NCBI GenBank assembly: GCA_964398915.1
Contig: CAYNOR010000009.1
Span: forward strand, 41,612 to 105,611
DNA length: 64,000 bases
Direction: 5' to 3'
Source of the DNA: Tichowtungia sp964398915
Lineage (GTDB): Bacteria; Verrucomicrobiota; Kiritimatiellia; Kiritimatiellales; Tichowtungiaceae
This document shows positions 59,003-64,000 of this stretch, piece after piece. The translations under genes and the position numbers were made by a program. Below the pieces are notes generated by a model. That model searched no databases. It saw only the letters and a program-made list of their open reading frames with translations, and was not told where the DNA came from. Position 1 is the first letter of the stretch; each line of letters opens with the position of its first letter.

Positions 59003-60817
59003 TTAGTTAATTGAGGCAAGGGCCTGTCCGGCAGTGACCTGATCACCGATATTTACGGCGATGGAGGATACGGTTCCGCTGATCGACGATTTGATTTCCA
59101 CTTCCATTTTCATGGCTTCGAGGACCAGAAGAATTCCGCCTGAGTTGATATGCTCGCCGACCTTGGCATTGATGCGCATGACTTTGCCCGGCATCGGAGC
59201 TTTGATGGCAATGGAATCGGCGGATTCTTGAGCTACTTTACTGCCGGCAGATGAGGACGGAGTAACGGTGGCGCCGTCTTTGACGGTGATATCATAGCTC
59301 TTGCCGTTGACTGTGGCTTTATCGCCTTTGACTTCAACCGCGTAGGATTGGCCGTTGACTTTGACGGTGTACCCGCCAGCGGTGTCTTTTTTAGGCTCGT
59401 CCTTTTTCGGTTCCTCTTTCATGCGCACGCCGTTGACAACGGCTTTGCCGAGCAGAAAGTCGATTCCTTTCTGGCCGCAGGAGGCGGCGATGAAGATGTT
59501 TTCATCGGAAAGGTCGGTGATTCCGGCATCGGTCAACTGTTTCTTAATCACGGCGACGCTCTTTTTCGGATCGGCATCGTTGATTTCGAGCACTTTCTTA
59601 GTGGTCGGTTCCAGCTTGAGCTGTTCGGCGCAGATTTTAACGATTTCAGCATCTGGCGCGACTGGCGTCTTACCAAAGTACCCGAGAACCATTTTGCCGT
59701 AGCCATCGGCGATTTTTGCCCATGGGCCGAGCATAACGTTGTTGTAGGCCTGCTGGAAGTAGAACTGAGATACCGGGGTCACCGATGTGCCGAATCCGCC
59801 GCGACGAACCACTTCGCCCATGGCCTTGATCACTTCGGGGTAGCGGTTCATGATGCCGTTGTCGCGCATCATTTGCGTATTGGCGGTCAGAGCGCCGCCC
59901 GGCATGGGCGAGAAGGGGATGAGCGGTTCAATTTCCTTGGCTTCCGGCGGCAGGAAGTAGTCTTTCATGCAATCTTTGAAAACCTCTTCGGCTTCACGCA
60001 TTTTGTCGATATCGACATTCAGCGAAAACTCGGAGCCGCGCAGGGCGTGCCACATGCTGATCACGTCGGGCTGACAGGTTCCGCCGGAGGCGGGCGCCAT
60101 CGAGCAATCGACCTGATCGGCACCCGCGTTGATCGCTGCCAGATAGGTGGCGACGCAGGTTCCGGCGGTATCATGCGAGTGGAAAACAATTTTTGTTCCG
60201 GCCGGGAGAATTTTGCGGGCGCGTTTGATCGTTTCGTAAACTGTGGCCGGAGTCGCGGTTCCTGAGGCGTCCTTGAAGCAGACGCTGTTATACGGAATGC
60301 CTGCATCAAGAATCCGCCGCAGCGTTTTTTCGTAGAAGTTGGCATCATGAGCGCCTTCGCAGCCGGGCGGCAGAGCCATCATCGAAACGACGACTTCATG
60401 CTTCAGTCCGGCATCGTGGATGCATTGCCCGGAATAGATCAGGTTGTTGACGTCGTTCAGTGCGTCAAAGTTGCGGATGGTGGTCATGCCGTGCTTTTTG
60501 AAGAGCTGGGCGTGAAGCTTAATGATGTCGCTGGACTGCGAGTCGAGGGCGACGACATTGACACCGCGGGCCAATGTCTGAAGATCGGCATCCGGACCGG
60601 CAACCTTGCGGAAGGCATCCATGGAATCGAAGGCGTTTTCGTTGCAGTAGAAGAAAGGCGCCTGAAAACGGGCACCGCCGCCTGCTTCAAAGTGGGTAAT
60701 CCCTGCGGCTCTGGTTGCTTCGACGGCTGGCAGGAAATCTTTGGTAAATACGCGGGCACCGTAGACGGACTGGAAGCCGTCGCGGAATGCGGTGATCATG
60801 GTTTCGATTTTTTTCAT
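59003..60817 (-). CDS. oadA: Oxaloacetate decarboxylase alpha subunit (OadA)
   Basis: A 604-residue biotin-dependent carboxyltransferase. The N-terminal DRE-TIM domain shows ITAFRDGFQSVYGARV near residue 8, FKDASGTATPATVYE near 180 and FHSHDTAGT near 210, the conserved zinc region. A lysine/alanine-rich linker near 470-530 (KKDEPKKDTAGG) leads to the C-terminal biotinyl domain with EAMKMEVEIKSS, the biotin lysine, near 570. The first turn reads FRDGFQS where many OadAs have LRDAHQS. The ATG follows GGAG. Biotinylation would be by BirA, encoded just upstream on the other strand. Confidence 0.93.
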   Translation of the reverse strand: MKKIETMITAFRDGFQSVYGARVFTKDFLPAVEATRAAGITHFEAGGGARFQAPFFYCNENAFDSMDAFRKVAGPDADLQTLARGVNVVALDSQSSDIIKLHAQLFKKHGMTTIRNFDALNDVNNLIYSGQCIHDAGLKHEVVVSMMALPPGCEGAHDANFYEKTLRRILDAGIPYNSVCFKDASGTATPATVYETIKRARKILPAGTKIVFHSHDTAGTCVATYLAAINAGADQVDCSMAPASGGTCQPDVISMWHALRGSEFSLNVDIDKMREAEEVFKDCMKDYFLPPEAKEIEPLIPFSPMPGGALTANTQMMRDNGIMNRYPEVIKAMGEVVRRGGFGTSVTPVSQFYFQQAYNNVMLGPWAKIADGYGKMVLGYFGKTPVAPDAEIVKICAEQLKLEPTTKKVLEINDADPKKSVAVIKKQLTDAGITDLSDENIFIAASCGQKGIDFLLGKAVVNGVRMKEEPKKDEPKKDTAGGYTVKVNGQSYAVEVKGDKATVNGKSYDITVKDGATVTPSSSAGSKVAQESADSIAIKAPMPGKVMRINAKVGEHINSGGILLVLEAMKMEVEIKSSISGTVSSIAVNIGDQVTAGQALASIN

Positions 60818-60843
60818 AATAAAAATGCTCCTTTTGAATAAAA

Positions 60844-61047
60844 TTATTTACGGGTGCGGGCTTTAACAGCGGCAATGGCTACAGCAATGGGCGTTAAGTC
60901 GATTCCGGCGGCAGGTTGAGGTTCCGGGTTGCGTTCGGCGAGTTTGATGAAGAACTTCGCTGACAGGTTCATAATGCTCACCATCAGTTGAAGGAATGCA
61001 AAAACAGTCACCATTCCGATAATTAATAAAACAAAGCCTTCTGCCAT
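60844..61047 (-). CDS. oadG: Oxaloacetate decarboxylase gamma subunit (OadG)
   Basis: A 67-residue protein with one N-terminal helix (FVLLIIGMVTVFAFLQLMVSI) and a short tail with PQPAAGIDLTPIAVAIAAVKA, the OadG pattern that binds OadA and a zinc ion. First gene of the oadGAB operon, with AAAGGA before the ATG. Confidence 0.88.
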   Translation of the reverse strand: MAEGFVLLIIGMVTVFAFLQLMVSIMNLSAKFFIKLAERNPEPQPAAGIDLTPIAVAIAAVKARTRK

Positions 61048-61141
61048 AGTTTTTCCTTTGTCTTTCAGTTTTGAAAAAATTAGCCTGCTTTGTACGTAAA
61101 CAGTGCCCCCGACTCCAGTTTAAAAGGATACAAAAAAATCA

Positions 61142-61855
61142 GTGAAATTTTATCTCCAGTGGTATGCCCGGCTCCCGTCGACCAACACGTTTCTTAAGGA
61201 ACGGCTGGCGCTGGAAGGTCAGTTGCCTTCCGGCACCATTATTGCCGTGCGTGAGCAGACGCAAGGACGGGGGCGTCGTGAGCGCGAGTGGGTCTCTTCG
61301 TCCGGTGAAAATCTTACGTTTTCAGTTCTGTTGCGCGGAAAATATAACCCCCGTCATCTGCCGTCTGCGTCTATGGCCGCCGCGGTTGCTGTTGCTGAAC
61401 TGCTTGAATCAGAAGGGTTGAAGCCCGCACTGAAATGGCCGAATGACGTGCTGGTGAACGGGAAAAAAATCTGCGGCATTCTTTCTGAAGGGATTCCTGG
61501 CGGAGTGATTATCGGTATCGGCCTGAACGTTAATATGCAGAATGCAGAGCATATTGATCAGCCTGCCACATCTGTTTTGATGGAAGCGGGGAAGCGCCGT
61601 GATGTGGATGAACTGCTTGGTAAATTGCTGAAACATCTCTCCATCCGTCTCGACGAGTGGGCGCAGGGCGGATTTTCCAATGTGCGGAAAAACTGGGAGT
61701 CTAAAATTCCGAACGTCGGTAAACCCGTTACGGTGCGCGACGGTGACGTGATTCGTACCGGTATACTTGCAGGATTCGGCAGTGACGGTGAACTGCTGCT
61801 GCGTGACGAAACCGGCGTCATCAGTTCGGTGTGGGCTGGCGATGTAACCGTATGA
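61142..61855 (+). CDS. birA: Biotin-protein ligase
   Basis: A 237-residue class I biotin ligase without an N-terminal DNA-binding domain. It shows STNTFLKERLALEG near residue 12, EQTQGRGRREREWVSSSGENLTFSVLL in part near 38 (the GRGRR biotinyl-AMP loop), KWPNDVLVNGKKICGILSE near 98, and GIGLNVNMQ near 123. The small C-terminal cap domain is present. The start is a GTG preceded by AAAAGGA. Its neighbour oadA encodes a biotin protein, the likely substrate. The divergent 94-bp gap carries both promoters. Confidence 0.92.
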   Translation: MKFYLQWYARLPSTNTFLKERLALEGQLPSGTIIAVREQTQGRGRREREWVSSSGENLTFSVLLRGKYNPRHLPSASMAAAVAVAELLESEGLKPALKWPNDVLVNGKKICGILSEGIPGGVIIGIGLNVNMQNAEHIDQPATSVLMEAGKRRDVDELLGKLLKHLSIRLDEWAQGGFSNVRKNWESKIPNVGKPVTVRDGDVIRTGILAGFGSDGELLLRDETGVISSVWAGDVTV

Positions 61856-63894
61856 GCGCTTCCTTCCAGCTTGTTTCAAACTATTCGCCGACCGGCGACC
61901 AGCCGGAAGCGATTGATGCGCTTTGCCGCGGACTGGAGTCCGGTAAGCGGTTCCAATGTCTGGAAGGGGTGACCGGCTCGGGCAAGACCTTTACCGTAGC
62001 CAACGTCATTGCACGGCAGAACCGGCCCGCACTGGTGATCTCTCACAACAAAACCCTGGCGGCGCAGCTCTACGCCGAGCTGAAGAGCTTCTTCCCGCAC
62101 AACGCGGTCGAGTTTTTCATCAGCTATTACGACTATTATCAACCGGAAGCCTATCTTCCGCAGACCGACACGTTCATCGAGAAGGACGCCTCGATCAATA
62201 AAGAGATTGAGCGGCTCCGGCTGGCGGCGACCGACAGTCTGCTCAGTCGTGATGATGTGATCATTGTCGCGTCGGTTTCCTGTATTTACGGCCTCGGCTC
62301 GCCGGAAGATTATCGCGACATGGTGTTCTCGGCACACGTCGGCGACCGGTGCGTCCGCGACGAGGTGCTGAAAAAGCTGGTCGCCATTCAGTATGAGCGC
62401 AATGACTACGAGCAGGTGCCCGGCACGTTCCGTGTGCGCGGCGATACGGTGGATATTTTTCCGTCCTACGCACAGCACGGCATTCGTATCGCCTTTTTCG
62501 GCAGAGAAATCGAAAGCATCCGCCGGATCGATCCGCTGACCGCCGCCACCGAAGAAGAGCTGGAGCGGATCACCATTTCGCCGGCCAAGCATTTCGTGAT
62601 GGCGGCGGAAAAAATCGAACCAGCGCTGGTGCGGATCAGGGCTGAGCTTGAAGAGCGGGTGAAGTGGTTTGAAGATCACGGCAAACTGATCGAGGCCCAG
62701 CGCATTCGGATGCGGACGATGTATGACATCGAAATGTTTAAAGAAATCGGCTATTGCGGCGGTATTGAAAACTATTCCCGCCACCTCGGTGGCCGCGCGG
62801 CGGGCGACCGGCCCGCTTGTTTGATTGACTATTTCCCAAAGGATTTTCTAACGATCATCGACGAATCGCATGTGAGTCTGCCGCAAATTCGCGGTATGTC
62901 GAACGGCGACCGCGCCCGCAAGACGACGCTGGTCGAGCACGGATTCCGTCTGCCATCGGCGCTTGATAACCGTCCGCTCGAATTCGATGAATTTCTGGGT
63001 ATCACCGGGCCGATGATTTTCACGACGGCAACTCCGGGGCCGTTTGAACTGGAGCACAGTGGCAAAACCGTTGAGCAGGTAATTCGCCCGACCGGAATTG
63101 TCGATCCGCCGGTCGAGGTTCGTCCTCTCAAGGGGCAGATCGACGATGTGATGGAGGAAATCCGTTCCCGTGCTGAGCGCGGCGAGCGGACGCTGGTGAC
63201 GACGCTGACCAAACGTACGTCCGAAGACCTGACCGACTATTTGAAGAAGGTTGGTCTGCGCGTCGAGTATCTTCATTCCGAAGTCGACGCCATCGAGCGT
63301 GTCGAAATTCTGCGCGGACTGCGTAAGGCGGAGTTCGACTGCCTGATCGGTATCAACCTGCTGCGCGAAGGACTTGATCTGCCGGAAGTTTCACTGGTGG
63401 CGATTCTGGATGCCGACAAAGAGGGGTTTTTGCGTTCGGAAACCGCGCTGATTCAAACGGCGGGCCGTGCCGCCCGCCACACGGACGGCAAGGTAATCAT
63501 GTATGCCGACCGCATGACCGGCTCGATGCGCAGGATGATTGATATTACGGATCGCCGCCGCAAAAAACAGACTGCGTATAATACCGAACACGGCCTCACC
63601 CCGCAGGCGATTCAAAGTCGGATTCAGGACAGTCTGGGCCATCTCAAGAAGGATGCTGAGGAACTCGAAGAAAGCATCGTGCGTGAAACCGGCGAAGATT
63701 ATGACATCAACCAGACGATTCGTGAAATCGAACAGGAAATGATTGAAGCCTCCGGCAAACTCGAATTCGAACGTGCCGCGCTCCTGCGCGACCAGCTCTA
63801 TGAACTGAAAGCTTCTATGGAGCCGCCCAAACCGGTGCAATCGGGAAAAGTGCTATATGCTGGGCGGAAGATGAGGAAGAAACGGAATACGTAA
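61852..63894 (+). CDS. uvrB: UvrABC system protein B
   Basis: A 680-residue UvrB, the damage-loading helicase of nucleotide excision repair. Marks in order: NYSPTGDQPEAI near residue 9, Walker A LEGVTGSGKTFTVANV near 35, the beta-hairpin YYDYYQPEAYLPQTDTFIEKD in part near 92, TIIDESHVSLPQ near 335 (DExH), TATPGPFE near 405, INLLREGLDLPEVSLVAILDADKEG in part near 500, and the C-terminal UVR motif near 640. Start ATG overlaps the birA stop (ATGA); the in-frame ATG at 61831 lies in birA and is unlikely. Confidence 0.96.
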   Translation: MSASFQLVSNYSPTGDQPEAIDALCRGLESGKRFQCLEGVTGSGKTFTVANVIARQNRPALVISHNKTLAAQLYAELKSFFPHNAVEFFISYYDYYQPEAYLPQTDTFIEKDASINKEIERLRLAATDSLLSRDDVIIVASVSCIYGLGSPEDYRDMVFSAHVGDRCVRDEVLKKLVAIQYERNDYEQVPGTFRVRGDTVDIFPSYAQHGIRIAFFGREIESIRRIDPLTAATEEELERITISPAKHFVMAAEKIEPALVRIRAELEERVKWFEDHGKLIEAQRIRMRTMYDIEMFKEIGYCGGIENYSRHLGGRAAGDRPACLIDYFPKDFLTIIDESHVSLPQIRGMSNGDRARKTTLVEHGFRLPSALDNRPLEFDEFLGITGPMIFTTATPGPFELEHSGKTVEQVIRPTGIVDPPVEVRPLKGQIDDVMEEIRSRAERGERTLVTTLTKRTSEDLTDYLKKVGLRVEYLHSEVDAIERVEILRGLRKAEFDCLIGINLLREGLDLPEVSLVAILDADKEGFLRSETALIQTAGRAARHTDGKVIMYADRMTGSMRRMIDITDRRRKKQTAYNTEHGLTPQAIQSRIQDSLGHLKKDAEELEESIVRETGEDYDINQTIREIEQEMIEASGKLEFERAALLRDQLYELKASMEPPKPVQSGKVLYAGRKMRKKRNT

Positions 63895-63919
63895 CGAGTA
63901 ATGCGTAATCAAACAGTAA

Positions 63920-63939
63920 CCCCGTTTGGGGCGGTTTTT
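63920..63939 (+). terminator. Possible intrinsic terminator after uvrB
   Basis: CCCC-gttt-GGGG hairpin followed by CGG and TTTTT, 26 bases after the uvrB stop. The stem is short, so confidence is moderate. Confidence 0.5.
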
Positions 63940-64000
63940 CGTTATGATTAGAGCATTTAACGATTGAAAAACCGTAAAGATGGTTTAATGTCTCCGTATG

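Overview
The window reads as a chromosome segment from a Gram-negative, probably anaerobic or fermentative bacterium. Cell-envelope genes (a Mur ligase, Lgt, a heptosyltransferase-type GT9, a Wzx-type flippase) show the envelope type, and a sodium-pumping oxaloacetate decarboxylase points to fermentative energy metabolism. I lean towards the PVC group (Verrucomicrobia/Kiritimatiellota). The reason is the style of dispersed palindromic repeat whose translation reads VEQAFQPA, plus the mixed, weakly operonic gene order. This is an inference and no rRNA gene is present to confirm it.

Layout. 1-8.5 kb holds housekeeping genes: agmatine deiminase, a NagZ-type GH3 enzyme, DAHP synthase, a MurC/Mpl-type ligase, an RluA-family pseudouridine synthase, CstA and FolE. 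Within it, 4.8-5.1 kb is a decayed second copy of the hisI + Gre-like gene pair that is intact at 56.5-57.5 kb. 8.7-21.2 kb is a type I restriction-modification island (hsdM, rhuM, a 50-codon coupled ORF, hsdS, hsdR). It carries an internal cassette of two metallo-beta-lactamase-fold proteins and a membrane protein, bounded by a perfect 58-bp duplication of the hsdS 3' end. A KAP-type NTPase and another membrane protein follow before hsdR. 21.3-23.3 kb is a CCA-adding enzyme gene whose HD domain is interrupted in frame by a complete REP-associated tyrosine transposase between 30-bp direct repeats.

23.3-40.7 kb starts with a DsbD-like protein and two related membrane proteins. Next is a small natural-product locus: two glycosyltransferases, a Sfp-type phosphopantetheinyl transferase and a 2345-residue nonribosomal peptide synthetase with an internal formyltransferase domain and a cysteine-type thioesterase. 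Tgt/QueH (queuosine), two carbamoyltransferases and a GT9 enzyme follow. 40.7-43.9 kb is a secreted GH3-PA14 glycosidase flanked by imperfect ~73-bp direct repeats.

43.9-64 kb holds an ABC importer operon, dihydroorotase, Lgt, NAD kinase, and a surface-glycan group (GT8-like, flippase, GT32). It continues with hisF and hisI, the Gre-like gene, the Na+-pumping decarboxylase operon oadGAB next to birA (which supplies its biotinylation), and uvrB with a likely terminator.

Genes that plausibly work together: PPTase activates the NRPS carrier domains; BirA biotinylates OadA; FolE, Tgt and QueH all belong to queuosine supply and insertion; HsdM, HsdS and HsdR form one enzyme. The MBL/KAP genes are candidate accessory defence components whose function I cannot name. 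I found no tRNA, rRNA or CRISPR array.
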